A stretch of 23,532 bases of DNA, taken from a virus. Numbering within the stretch: the first letter of the stretch is position 1; each line of letters starts with the position of its first letter. The stretch is taken from IMG/VR virus record IMGVR_UViG_3300032309_002937, positions 1 to 23,532 of that record, one strand, 5' to 3'. A program made the translations under genes and the position numbers. This document shows, piece by piece, positions 16,452 through 23,532 of this stretch. Below the pieces are notes generated by a model. The model saw only the letters and a program-made list of their open reading frames with translations, searched no databases and had not been told where the DNA came from.

Positions 16452-16964
16452 ATGGATAAGAAAGTTCCAATTACGAGATTAGGTAAGTTTTTTGGTGGGG
16501 AGGATTTTGCCTTGGATATTGGTATGGGTGAAGAGTGGCTCGAGGGTGATATGAATTTTACTTTGGTTCTTTATAAGGTTGATAGAAAAAAGACGAAGAC
16601 AGATGATGTATATGGTGAGGCTTTACAAGACGGGATTCAGTTTTTACCTCCTGTAGAGTTCAAGGGATATGTTCAAATTATGACACCAACAAATCAGATG
16701 TTGGGTAGATCAAGAATTAACCAATCAGAACCAGGTAATTTGAGGGTATCGGTTTATCAACAAACTTTAGATGATTTACAAATCTCAGTAGATTTTGGTG
16801 ATTACTTAGGATATTATGAAACTGAAAATAGAGTTAGATATTATTCTGTTATTGATGATGGTAGGGTTAACTCAGACAATAAACACACTTATGGTGGATA
16901 TAAACCTTTTTATAGGACAATACTTGCAACACCTGTAACTGATAACGAATTTAGAGGATTATAA
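16452..16964 (+). CDS. Neck protein, gp14-like
   Basis: 170 residues. The central phrase KTDDVYGEALQDGIQFLPPVEFKGYVQIMTP (about 51-82) matches the 'dDvyGEa...' region of gp14-type neck/head-completion proteins of T4-like phages, and the surrounding strands suggest a compact beta-rich protein. It is followed after 9 bases by the gp15-like gene, which fits the T4 gene order gp14-gp15. gp14 joins the portal side of the filled head to the tail. The length is below T4 gp14 (256 residues), so it may be a reduced version. The assignment is by short pattern and context, so moderate. Confidence 0.6.
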   Translation: MDKKVPITRLGKFFGGEDFALDIGMGEEWLEGDMNFTLVLYKVDRKKTKTDDVYGEALQDGIQFLPPVEFKGYVQIMTPTNQMLGRSRINQSEPGNLRVSVYQQTLDDLQISVDFGDYLGYYETENRVRYYSVIDDGRVNSDNKHTYGGYKPFYRTILATPVTDNEFRGL

Positions 16965-16973
16965 TTATAGAAT

Positions 16974-18014
16974 ATGCCGTTTCCAAAACAAATAAAAAAA
17001 CAAATCGATTTAGTTCCTCAAAAGGAATTATTGGCACGTAGAGAACAACTTTTGGATTATATCACAAGAGATGGTACCTACTTACCTAAATCAGTTTTAC
17101 ATGCTGACTTAGACAGGGGGATGCTCGACTTTGTTAAAAATGATTTGAAGACGGTGACTTCGGGTAAAATAGTTCCTACGGTTGATATTATGATTACGAC
17201 TCAAAACTGGGCACAGTTTACAGAAACTTGGAACTTCTCGGATTTAGATAAAAACGTTAACGTTCCATTTATAACTGTGGTCAGAAACCCCGAAGTGAAA
17301 TATGGGTCAAACCCTGCATTGATTTATAATATCCCAAACAGAAGACAATATTATTTTGCAACGGTTCCTACTTGGGATGGTCAAAGAAAAGGTGTGGATA
17401 TCTATACAATTCCCCAACCTGTTCCTGTGGACATCACTTATAGTTTGAAATTCATTTGTAACAGAATGAGAGAGTTGAACCAATTGAATAAAATTGTAAT
17501 GCAAAAATTTGCATCTAGACAAGCCTATACCTTTGTTAAAGGTCACTATGTTCCAATCATTTTACAAAACGTTTCAGACGAATCGGTTTTAGAATTAGAT
17601 AAAAGAAAATATTACATACAAAGTTATGATTTCTTAATGATGGGATTCTTGATTGATGAAGAAGAGTTTGAAGTGAAACCGGCAATTTCAAGAACAGTTC
17701 AATTATTAGAAACAGTCAATAATAGAAAGAAAGGTAAAAAGAAAGTTTATCCAGAAAACGCTACAACATTCTCATTAACATTTAACTTGGATGCGGGAGA
17801 AACAACTTATACTGAAAATTTCAAGTATACCGCAAATTTAAATTTCAATAGTTTGGTTAATGTTAATACCTATGATGTTTACTTGAATGATTATTACTAC
17901 GGTAGTGATATGTCAACAATTCAGATAACTACAGGGGATACATTGAGACTCGAAGTAATACCTGTCGACAATACAAAGACCTCTTCAATTGTTTATATCT
18001 CAACACTTATTTAA
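16974..18014 (+). CDS. Tail-completion/sheath-stabiliser protein, gp15-like with extra C-terminal domain
   Basis: 346 residues. Residues ~65-250 carry the pattern of gp15/gp3-type tail terminators: TVDIMITTQNWAQFTETWNF, VPVDITYSLKFICNRMRELN (about 143-162), and SYDFLMMGFLIDEEEFEV (about 215-232). In T4, gp15 caps the finished tail sheath and docks to the neck. The gene sits between gp14-like and the sheath gene, as in T4. Beyond residue ~260 there is an ~85-residue Thr/Tyr/Asn-rich strand-forming tail (FSLTFNLDAGETTYTENFKY) resembling an Ig-like or fibronectin-like add-on not found in T4 gp15 (272 residues). gp3 is the main alternative. The stop overlaps the antisense small gene by 4 bases. 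Confidence 0.65.
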   Translation: MPFPKQIKKQIDLVPQKELLARREQLLDYITRDGTYLPKSVLHADLDRGMLDFVKNDLKTVTSGKIVPTVDIMITTQNWAQFTETWNFSDLDKNVNVPFITVVRNPEVKYGSNPALIYNIPNRRQYYFATVPTWDGQRKGVDIYTIPQPVPVDITYSLKFICNRMRELNQLNKIVMQKFASRQAYTFVKGHYVPIILQNVSDESVLELDKRKYYIQSYDFLMMGFLIDEEEFEVKPAISRTVQLLETVNNRKKGKKKVYPENATTFSLTFNLDAGETTYTENFKYTANLNFNSLVNVNTYDVYLNDYYYGSDMSTIQITTGDTLRLEVIPVDNTKTSSIVYISTLI

Positions 18015-18184
18015 TCTTCTCCGTAAAGATCTGTTTTTTCTTTGCATTTTTCAAAGATTAAATTCTCGAGGAATTTGTAAATTTTAATCCCCCTTTTATC
18101 GCAGTACTTTTTTAACTTTTCATGAGACTCAACTGAGATCTTGATGTTTTTGATTTCTTTTTTGGTTTTCAATAGTGTTTTCAT
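18011..18184 (-). CDS. Small ribbon-helix-helix-like protein
   Basis: A 57-codon frame with ATG at 18184 and TAA at 18011, encoding a basic protein. The order of one strand and two helices is suggestive of Arc/MetJ/CopG-type DNA-binding proteins: IKNIKISVES as a strand, HEKLKKYCDKRG as helix A, and IKIYKFLENLIFEKC as helix B. Such proteins bind operators as dimers through the paired strands. It fills the otherwise empty interval between the gp15-like and sheath genes, on the opposite strand, overlapping the end of the former by 4 bases. No Shine-Dalgarno is visible, as with other genes here. It could regulate phage promoters; a structural or non-functional reading is possible because the frame is short. 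Confidence 0.55.
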   Translation of the reverse strand: MKTLLKTKKEIKNIKISVESHEKLKKYCDKRGIKIYKFLENLIFEKCKEKTDLYGED

Positions 18185-18262
18185 AGGCAGAAAAAAGGAA
18201 GAAAAAAGTATCCTAATTTACAAATACATATGCAGGAGTAAAGATTTTTGTGTTTAATTTAA

Positions 18263-18269
18263 TATTTAT
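18263..18269 (+). promoter_or_regulatory. Late-type TATTTAT promoter candidate before the sheath gene
   Basis: TATTTAT lies exactly 32 bases upstream of the sheath ATG, the same spacing as at the tail tube gene (22425-22431). No -33 TTTG is found at the host spacing. The interval 18185-18301 holds no gene beyond this element. Confidence 0.5.
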
Positions 18270-18301
18270 GATAAAATAAATCAAGTTAGAACTTTTTAAT
18301 A

Positions 18302-21300
18302 ATGGCAACAACACAAAAAGTATTTGTATCACCTGGTGTTTACACTACAGAGACCGACCTGTCCTTCGTGGCACAGAGTGTCGGTGTAACAACATTAGGT
18401 ATCGTGGGAGAAACCCTAAAGGGGCCTGCCTTCGAACCAATATTCATTACGAATTATGATGAATTCACAACTATTTTCGGACCAACATCTCCTGAAAAAT
18501 TTGTGAATACACAAATCCCTAAATATGAGGCGGCGTATATCGCAAAGTCTTATTTACAACAATCTAACCAATTGTTTGTTACAAGAATTCTTGGTTTGTC
18601 AGGTTATGACGCTGGTCCTTCTTGGTCTATTACAACAATTGCAAACGTTGATCCTTCAACAATTGCTACTGGGTCGACTTCTAATTTCACATTTTTATTT
18701 TCGGGTAATACGGGTGGAACAATCAGTCTTACTGCACTTACAACACCAAATATTATTTGGAATAATTTAGATACACCGTTTACTCAAAATAATGGTACTC
18801 AAACTTCTTTCAGAAATGATATTAACACACAGATTTTAAATATTGCAAAGGCAACAGGAACAACATCGGCAACATCTGTATACGTGTATGGTGCAATTAG
18901 TCCTGATAAATTATCTGATTTAACGGGTTCAACATATACTGGTGTAACTAACGCTCTTGGTGTTAGTGATATGGACGTGGATAATATTGTTTTTTCAGCT
19001 GAAAGCAATGATGAATGGTATTACGCAACTTTCAATAAACCTAACACATCTTTAAGTGGATATACAGGATTTTCTTTTGTCAATTACGTAACAGTTATGA
19101 CAGGTGGAACCACAGGTTCTTACCAAACTTTTTCAGGTCAGATGACAGGATCCTATTATCAATTCAGTGGAGGATCATATACAGAATATGATAATTTAGT
19201 TGTTGCAACTTTGAGATCAAGAGGAATTAGTTTATACAATAACGTAACTGACGGACCTAGATACCAAGTATCGGGTTTAACTGATGTTGTTATTGATACA
19301 TCAGGTGCATATTCTGCAATTACATCAAATCCGTTTTCAACATTTGCAATATCAGGTATTACAATTCCAGATGAAAATGGAGTTAGAGATACCTTCTCTT
19401 TTGAGACTTCATTCCAATCTTCAGATTCAGAATATATTACAAAGGTATTGAGTATTGCAAACTTTACTAAATCAAGATTTGAAGTTCCTTTATTTGTCGA
19501 AGAATATTATCAAACAATGTTGAACTGGTCATACAACAACGGTTACATCCGTGGTATTAATCCAAATCTAACTGAATTACCTGAAGCAAGAGATGGTAAT
19601 GTAAGTTCAATTGCAAATAATTTATTCCAATACCAAAGTCCTAAATCACCTTGGATTGTTTCTGAATTAAGAGGTAACAAAGTTTATAACTTATTCAAAT
19701 TCATTTCAATATCTGACGGAGATTCTGCAAATACTGAAATCAAAATTTCAATCATGAATATGTCATTCAACAACAGTACGTTTGACGTTATGATTAGAGA
19801 TTTCTTTGATACAGATGCAAATCCAGTTGTGTTAGAGAAATTCACAAACTGTACAATGGACCCAGCTAGTAATTCATTTGTAGCTAAGAAGATTGGTTCT
19901 TCTGATGGAGAATATGCTTTGAATTCAGCATTTGTAATGCTTGAGTTATCAGAAGAATATCCTGTTGACGCTTTACCGTGTGGATTTGAGGGTTACATCA
20001 TGAGAGACTACTCAGGTGATATTCAATCTCCAATCCCTATCTATAAAACAGAATATTATTATCCTGGTCAAGTAATTTACAATCCTCCATTTGGAACAAC
20101 AAATGGTGGTACTAATCAAGTACAAAGTGCTGGTGATAACGTAAGAAGAACATTTTTAGGTTTCTCTAATACAATCGGGATTGATGAATCGTTCTTAGAA
20201 TTCAAAGGATTCCAAAATATTTTAGATCATTGTCAAACAAATGTTGAAAACCCTTGGAACTATAAAACTAAAGGTTTCCACATGGACTCAGGTGCAACTG
20301 TTGTAACAATCGGAAATACTTTTATGACTAGTGGTCAGTCAGCTTTCGAAGTTGGTGATGCTAGTTTTAATCAAGAACCTACAAGTGTGGAAAACCCTTA
20401 TTACAGATTATTTGCAAGAAAATTCACAGTATGTTTAGCAGGTGGTTTTGATGGTTGGGATATCTACAGAGAATCAAGAACAAATACAGATGACTATATT
20501 TTAGGTGGACCAGGATATTTAAAAGGAGCTTGTGCTTCGTCAAGATACCCAACAGCAACAGGATGGGGTGCATTTAGAAACTATGCAGTAGGTGATCAAG
20601 TATCTGATTGGGCAAACACTGACTACTACGCATACCAATTGGGTATATCAACGTTCGCTAACCCTGAGGCAACAAATATTAACGTATTTGTAAGTCCAGG
20701 TATCGACTATGTTAACAATAGTGGATTGGCTGAATACGCTGTTGATATGGTTGAAGATGACAGAGCAGACTCAATTTATATCGTTACAACTCCTGACTAC
20801 GACATGTTCGATCCGTCAACTGTTGATAACAACGGATTTATCTATCCAACTGAAGCGGTTAATGACTTAGAAAACACTGGTATCGATTCGAACTACACAG
20901 CAACTTACTACCCATGGATTCTTGTAAGAGATACAGTTAACAATACACAACTTTATATTCCTTCAACAGGAGAAGTTTGTAGAAACTTAGCTCTAACAGA
21001 TAACATTGCGTTCCCTTGGTACGCATCAGCGGGTTACACAAGAGGTCTTGTTAATTCAATCAAAGCTAGAAAGAAATTAACTCAAGAAGATAGAGATACT
21101 CTATACAAAGGAAGAATCAACCCAATTGCAACCTTCTCTGACGTAGGTACAGTAATTTGGGGTAACAAGACACTTCAAGTTGCAGATTCTGCTTTAGATA
21201 GACTGAATGTTAGAAGACTTCTATTACAAGCTCGTAAGTTGATTTCAGCGGTGGCTGTAAGATTACTGTTCGAACAAAACGATGAAATCGTAAGACAACA

Positions 21301-21508
21301 ATTCTTAGACGCTGTAAATCCTATCATGGATTCTATCAGAAGAGACAGAGGTGTTTACGACTTCCGTGTAACAGTTTCTTCATCACCTGAAGATCTTGAC
21401 AGAAATACACTAACAGGTAAAATTTACTTAAAACCAACGAAAGCTCTTGAATTCATTGATATTGAATTCTTGATTACACCAGCAGGTGCTACTTTCGAAA
21501 ATATCTAA
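18302..21508 (+). CDS. gp18: Tail sheath protein, gp18-like (oversized)
   Basis: 1068 residues. The N-terminus KVFVSPGVYTTETDLSFVA, followed by GIVGETLKGPAFEPIFITNYDEF and YEAAYIAKSYLQQSNQLFVTRI, is diagnostic of contractile tail sheath proteins (Phage_sheath). The C-terminal ~190 residues are the conserved polymerising domain (TDNIAFPWYASAGYTRG, ALDRLNVRRLLLQARKLI, DLDRNTLTGKIYLKPTKALE). The sheath forms the contractile tube that drives injection. T4 gp18 has 659 residues; here ~400 extra residues are found mainly in the middle, in Ser/Thr/Gly-rich strand-type stretches (for example residues ~115-330), probably surface-exposed decoration domains. It is preceded by its own promoter element and followed by a strong terminator. 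Codon use and composition look like its neighbours. Confidence 0.97.
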   Translation: MATTQKVFVSPGVYTTETDLSFVAQSVGVTTLGIVGETLKGPAFEPIFITNYDEFTTIFGPTSPEKFVNTQIPKYEAAYIAKSYLQQSNQLFVTRILGLSGYDAGPSWSITTIANVDPSTIATGSTSNFTFLFSGNTGGTISLTALTTPNIIWNNLDTPFTQNNGTQTSFRNDINTQILNIAKATGTTSATSVYVYGAISPDKLSDLTGSTYTGVTNALGVSDMDVDNIVFSAESNDEWYYATFNKPNTSLSGYTGFSFVNYVTVMTGGTTGSYQTFSGQMTGSYYQFSGGSYTEYDNLVVATLRSRGISLYNNVTDGPRYQVSGLTDVVIDTSGAYSAITSNPFSTFAISGITIPDENGVRDTFSFETSFQSSDSEYITKVLSIANFTKSRFEVPLFVEEYYQTMLNWSYNNGYIRGINPNLTELPEARDGNVSSIANNLFQYQSPKSPWIVSELRGNKVYNLFKFISISDGDSANTEIKISIMNMSFNNSTFDVMIRDFFDTDANPVVLEKFTNCTMDPASNSFVAKKIGSSDGEYALNSAFVMLELSEEYPVDALPCGFEGYIMRDYSGDIQSPIPIYKTEYYYPGQVIYNPPFGTTNGGTNQVQSAGDNVRRTFLGFSNTIGIDESFLEFKGFQNILDHCQTNVENPWNYKTKGFHMDSGATVVTIGNTFMTSGQSAFEVGDASFNQEPTSVENPYYRLFARKFTVCLAGGFDGWDIYRESRTNTDDYILGGPGYLKGACASSRYPTATGWGAFRNYAVGDQVSDWANTDYYAYQLGISTFANPEATNINVFVSPGIDYVNNSGLAEYAVDMVEDDRADSIYIVTTPDYDMFDPSTVDNNGFIYPTEAVNDLENTGIDSNYTATYYPWILVRDTVNNTQLYIPSTGEVCRNLALTDNIAFPWYASAGYTRGLVNSIKARKKLTQEDRDTLYKGRINPIATFSDVGTVIWGNKTLQVADSALDRLNVRRLLLQARKLISAVAVRLLFEQNDEIVRQQFLDAVNPIMDSIRRDRGVYDFRVTVSSSPEDLDRNTLTGKIYLKPTKALEFIDIEFLITPAGATFENI

Positions 21509-21517
21509 TAAAATAAT

Positions 21518-21542
21518 GGGGGAGATTAACTCCCCCTTTTTT
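21518..21542 (+). terminator. Rho-independent terminator after the sheath gene
   Basis: Stem GGGGGAG (21518-21524) with CTCCCCC (21530-21536), 5-base loop ATTAA, then six Ts. It ends the sheath transcript, which is made in high amounts, and reduces read-through into the HAD-like gene 8 bases further on. Confidence 0.93.
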
Positions 21543-21550
21543 AGCCAAAC

Positions 21551-22372
21551 ATGAAGAAAGAATTTAAAGAAGGGTTTGATACGAAAGGTTCACCGGATAT
21601 GAAATATTACGCCTTTGATTGGGACGATAATATTGTTCATATGCCAACTGAAATTGTATTGAAAGACGAAGATGGAGAAGAGGTTGGAATGTCCACTGCG
21701 GATTTTGCGGAATACAGAACAAGGATTGGAAAAGAAGATTTTGACTATAATGGTCAAAAAATTGTAGGGTTTGCGGAAAATCCATTCAGAAACTTCAGAA
21801 CTGAAGGGGACAAACAATTTTTGATTGATGCCATGAAAGCTAAAGTAGGTCCTGCGTTTGATGACTTTAGAGAGGCAATCAATAATGGATCAATTTTTTC
21901 TATCATTACCGCGAGAGGACACAATCCAAACACTTTAAAACAAGGAGTTTACAATTATATCATCAACGACTTCAATGGTATTAATAAGGAACAACTAATT
22001 AAAAATTTAAGAAAGTATCGTTCGTTTGTGGGTGAAGAAGAAATGACCGACAATGAATTAATTAAATCATATTTGGAACTCAACAAGTATCATCCCGTTT
22101 CTTTTGGAGACGAAGGAGGTGCGTCTAATCCTGAAGAAGCTAAAGTTAAAGCAATGGAGGGGTTTGTTGATTACATAAAAGCCATGGCTGCATTACTTAA
22201 TAAAAGAGCATTCCTTAAAAAAGATGTTGCTAATAAGTTTGTTCCTAGTATTGGATTTTCAGATGACGATATTAGAAATGTAGAAGTAATGAAAAAAAGA
22301 TTTGATAAAGAACCAGATAATATAGTTAAAACTTATTATACTGGAACTGGAAAGAAATCAAAGATGGAATAA
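21551..22372 (+). CDS. HAD-superfamily phosphatase-like protein
   Basis: 273 residues. The HAD catalytic motifs are seen in order: motif I YAFDWDDNIV (nucleophile Asp23, general acid/base Asp25), motif II FSIITARGHN (Thr120), Lys in EEAKVKAMEGF (about Lys198 or Lys200), and motif IV-type GFSDDDIRN (Asp238, Asp239). The ~90 residues between motif I and II act as a cap. HAD enzymes dephosphorylate small molecules, nucleotides or polynucleotide ends; the substrate cannot be read here. It sits between sheath and tube genes, an unusual place, and follows the sheath terminator by 8 bases, so it is likely expressed at lower level by read-through. No promoter is obvious. The C-terminus is Lys-rich. 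Polynucleotide phosphatase activity (as in T4 Pnkp) is one possibility. Confidence 0.8.
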   Translation: MKKEFKEGFDTKGSPDMKYYAFDWDDNIVHMPTEIVLKDEDGEEVGMSTADFAEYRTRIGKEDFDYNGQKIVGFAENPFRNFRTEGDKQFLIDAMKAKVGPAFDDFREAINNGSIFSIITARGHNPNTLKQGVYNYIINDFNGINKEQLIKNLRKYRSFVGEEEMTDNELIKSYLELNKYHPVSFGDEGGASNPEEAKVKAMEGFVDYIKAMAALLNKRAFLKKDVANKFVPSIGFSDDDIRNVEVMKKRFDKEPDNIVKTYYTGTGKKSKME

Positions 22373-22424
22373 ATGAATATCTTTTTTCCTCGAATAAGTA
22401 AATAGAAAAAAATTTTCGGGGATA

Positions 22425-22431
22425 TATTTAT
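22425..22431 (+). promoter_or_regulatory. Late-type TATTTAT promoter candidate before the tail tube gene
   Basis: TATTTAT lies exactly 32 bases before the tail tube ATG, as at the sheath gene. The leader (22432-22463) is A-rich and lacks a Shine-Dalgarno sequence, as is common in Bacteroidota messages. Confidence 0.5.
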
Positions 22432-22463
22432 ACATATAAACAAAAAAACAAAATTAATATACT

Positions 22464-22952
22464 ATGGCTGACTTACTGATGAAAATGCCAATACCTTACG
22501 AACCGAAACGTCAGAATCGATTCATTTTGAGATTTCCTTCGACATTAGGTATTAACGAGTGGTTTGTGGAGTCTGCAGCAAGACCTCACATAACAATCGG
22601 ATCTACAGAGATTCAATTTTTGAATACTTCTACTTACGTTGCTGGAAGATTTAACTGGCAACCAATAAACGTAAACTTCCGAGACCCAATTGGACCTTCA
22701 GCGGCTCAAGCTCTTATGGAGTGGGTACGTCTACATGCAGAATCTGTTACAGGTCGTATGGGATATGCTGCAGGTTACAAAAAGGATATCGACCTTGAAA
22801 TGTTGGATCCAACAGGAGTGGTTGTTGAGAAGTGGATTCTTTACGGAACTTTCTTAACAGACGTTAACTTCAATTCTTTATCATATTCACAGGATGCTTT
22901 AGCGAATATTACAGCTTCTTTAAGAATGGATAGATGTGTACTCATATATTAA
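22464..22952 (+). CDS. gp19: Tail tube protein, gp19-like
   Basis: 162 residues, matching T4 gp19 in size (163). PYEPKRQNRFILRFPSTLGI near the N-terminus, INVNFRDPIGPSAAQALMEWV (68-88) and the ending YSQDALANITASLRMDRCVL are characteristic of T4-type tail tube proteins. Hexamers stack to form the inner tube inside the sheath, through which DNA passes. It has its own promoter element and terminator, suggesting an independent, highly expressed transcript. There are no insertions, in contrast to the enlarged sheath. Confidence 0.97.
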   Translation: MADLLMKMPIPYEPKRQNRFILRFPSTLGINEWFVESAARPHITIGSTEIQFLNTSTYVAGRFNWQPINVNFRDPIGPSAAQALMEWVRLHAESVTGRMGYAAGYKKDIDLEMLDPTGVVVEKWILYGTFLTDVNFNSLSYSQDALANITASLRMDRCVLIY

Positions 22953-22977
22953 TTCTTTATAAAAAGTAAAGTCAGTT

Positions 22978-22985
22978 TATATTTA
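22978..22985 (+). promoter_or_regulatory. Weak promoter candidate overlapping a terminator
   Basis: TATATTTA, one base off TAnnTTTG, ends where the terminator stem begins (22985). A TTTA lies 18 bases before it. If active, transcription would begin inside the first arm of the hairpin, so the new transcript could not form the terminator. Confidence 0.3.
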
Positions 22986-23016
22986 ACCGTGAGGACAAAA
23001 CCTCACGGTTTTTTAT
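22985..23016 (+). terminator. Rho-independent terminator after the tail tube gene
   Basis: A 10-bp stem AACCGTGAGG (22985-22994) and CCTCACGGTT (23001-23010) with a 6-base loop ACAAAA, followed by TTTTATT. It lies immediately upstream of the ATG of the next gene, only 7 bases away. Confidence 0.92.
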
Positions 23017-23017
23017 T

Positions 23018-23532
23018 ATGGATAATGAAACAATGCAATACGCAACACAAACACTATCTCTTCCACATGACGTGGTTCCTCTTCCATCAGGTGGTGTTTT
23101 TTATAAGAACAAAAAATCATCAGTTAAAGTTGGTTATCTAACTGCGAACGATGAAAACATATTGATGGGAGGTGGTGACGATTTAACAATGAATCTTATC
23201 AGAGCAAAACTATTCGAACCGGATATCAAACCCGAAGAAATGTTGGAGGGAGATATTGAAGCGATTCTTATTTTCTTGAGAAACACCGCGTTCGGACCTG
23301 AGATGACACTTAATTTAACCGACCCTGTAACTAAGAAAGCGTTCCAAGGGACCGTATTACTTGATGAACTCAACATTAAGAAAGGTCTTCTACCTAATGA
23401 AGAGGGGTTATACGAAACAGTTTTACCAAAATCTAATATGAACGTTAAGTTGAAACCATTATCGTTTGGTGAATTAAGAGATATTAGAAATATGGTCGAA
23501 AAGTATCCCGCGGGAAGAGCAGCACCAAGAGT
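23018..23532 (+). CDS. Baseplate hub protein, gp26-like (3' partial)
   Basis: The frame from ATG 23018 stays open to the window end (171 codons, cut). It begins MDNETMQYATQTLSLPHDVV, followed by PLPSGGVFYKNKKSSVKVGYL, ENILMGGGDDLTMNLIRAKL and EGDIEAILIFLRNTAFGPEM. The 'LPSgG..y......v.v..lt..dE..L' opening followed by a 'l..gDr.aiL..lR..ayG' helix is the pattern of T4 gp26-type baseplate proteins (T4_baseplate family) or tail-assembly chaperone-like hub proteins. It lies after the tail tube gene, before presumably further baseplate genes. The assignment is by pattern; moderate. The C-terminus and length are unknown. Confidence 0.66.
   Translation, partial: MDNETMQYATQTLSLPHDVVPLPSGGVFYKNKKSSVKVGYLTANDENILMGGGDDLTMNLIRAKLFEPDIKPEEMLEGDIEAILIFLRNTAFGPEMTLNLTDPVTKKAFQGTVLLDELNIKKGLLPNEEGLYETVLPKSNMNVKLKPLSFGELRDIRNMVEKYPAGRAAPR

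Noticed and set aside
8344-22431. Reading the TATTTAT elements as T4 late promoters (TATAAATA)
   Set aside because: The T4 sequence appears only as the reverse complement, so it would drive transcription away from the genes it precedes.
1-23532. Prophage, CRISPR array, tRNA or insertion sequence
   Set aside because: No integrase, attachment-type repeats, regularly spaced repeats, cloverleaf-sized gaps or transposase motifs were found; intergenic gaps are mostly under 100 bases.

Overview
The window looks like part of the genome of a large, T4-like contractile-tailed phage, most likely one that infects a Bacteroidota (Flavobacteriia-like) host. The T4-type assignment rests on a T4-type tail sheath, tail tube and family B DNA polymerase, plus neck, tail-completion and baseplate-hub candidates. 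The host inference rests on two things. The DNA is AT-rich and essentially no start codon is preceded by a Shine-Dalgarno sequence. The polymerase and helicase genes also carry promoters close to the Bacteroidota pattern TTTG-N19-TAnnTTTG. No integrase, tRNA, CRISPR array or insertion sequence was found.

Layout. (1) Bases 1-3697, plus strand: an adhesin/tail-fibre-like module. Two virion-type proteins with long Thr/Pro (mucin-like) tracts flank a chymotrypsin-fold serine protease. A strong terminator follows. (2) 3781-8341: four overlapping glycosyltransferase-type genes (GT60-like, GT25-like, an HtrL/YibB-like protein, and an HtrL/YibB plus GT-A fusion). (3) 8357-8737: a small virion-like protein. 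(4) 8833-11622: DNA polymerase with intact exonuclease and polymerase motifs. (5) 11599-16402, minus strand: a SNF2 helicase, a superoxide dismutase fused to a putative PD-(D/E)xK nuclease domain, a gp13-like neck protein and a small unknown protein. (6) 16452-23532, plus strand: gp14-like and gp15-like proteins, a tiny antisense ribbon-helix-helix-like gene, an oversized tail sheath, a HAD-fold phosphatase-like protein, the tail tube, and the start of a gp26-like baseplate protein cut by the window end.

How it may fit together. Regions 5 and 6 build the neck and tail, and the polymerase and helicase serve replication and repair. Two promoter classes are visible: host-like ones before polymerase and helicase, and a TATTTAT element without a -33 box before virion genes, often at constant spacing. 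The most novel proposals are (a) that the glycosyltransferase cassette decorates the phage's own Thr/Pro-rich adhesins, since GT60 enzymes elsewhere glycosylate proteins including mucin-like ones; and (b) the SOD-nuclease fusion, which has all four metal ligands and a plausible nuclease core. Both are inferences from motifs and context, not from database searches.
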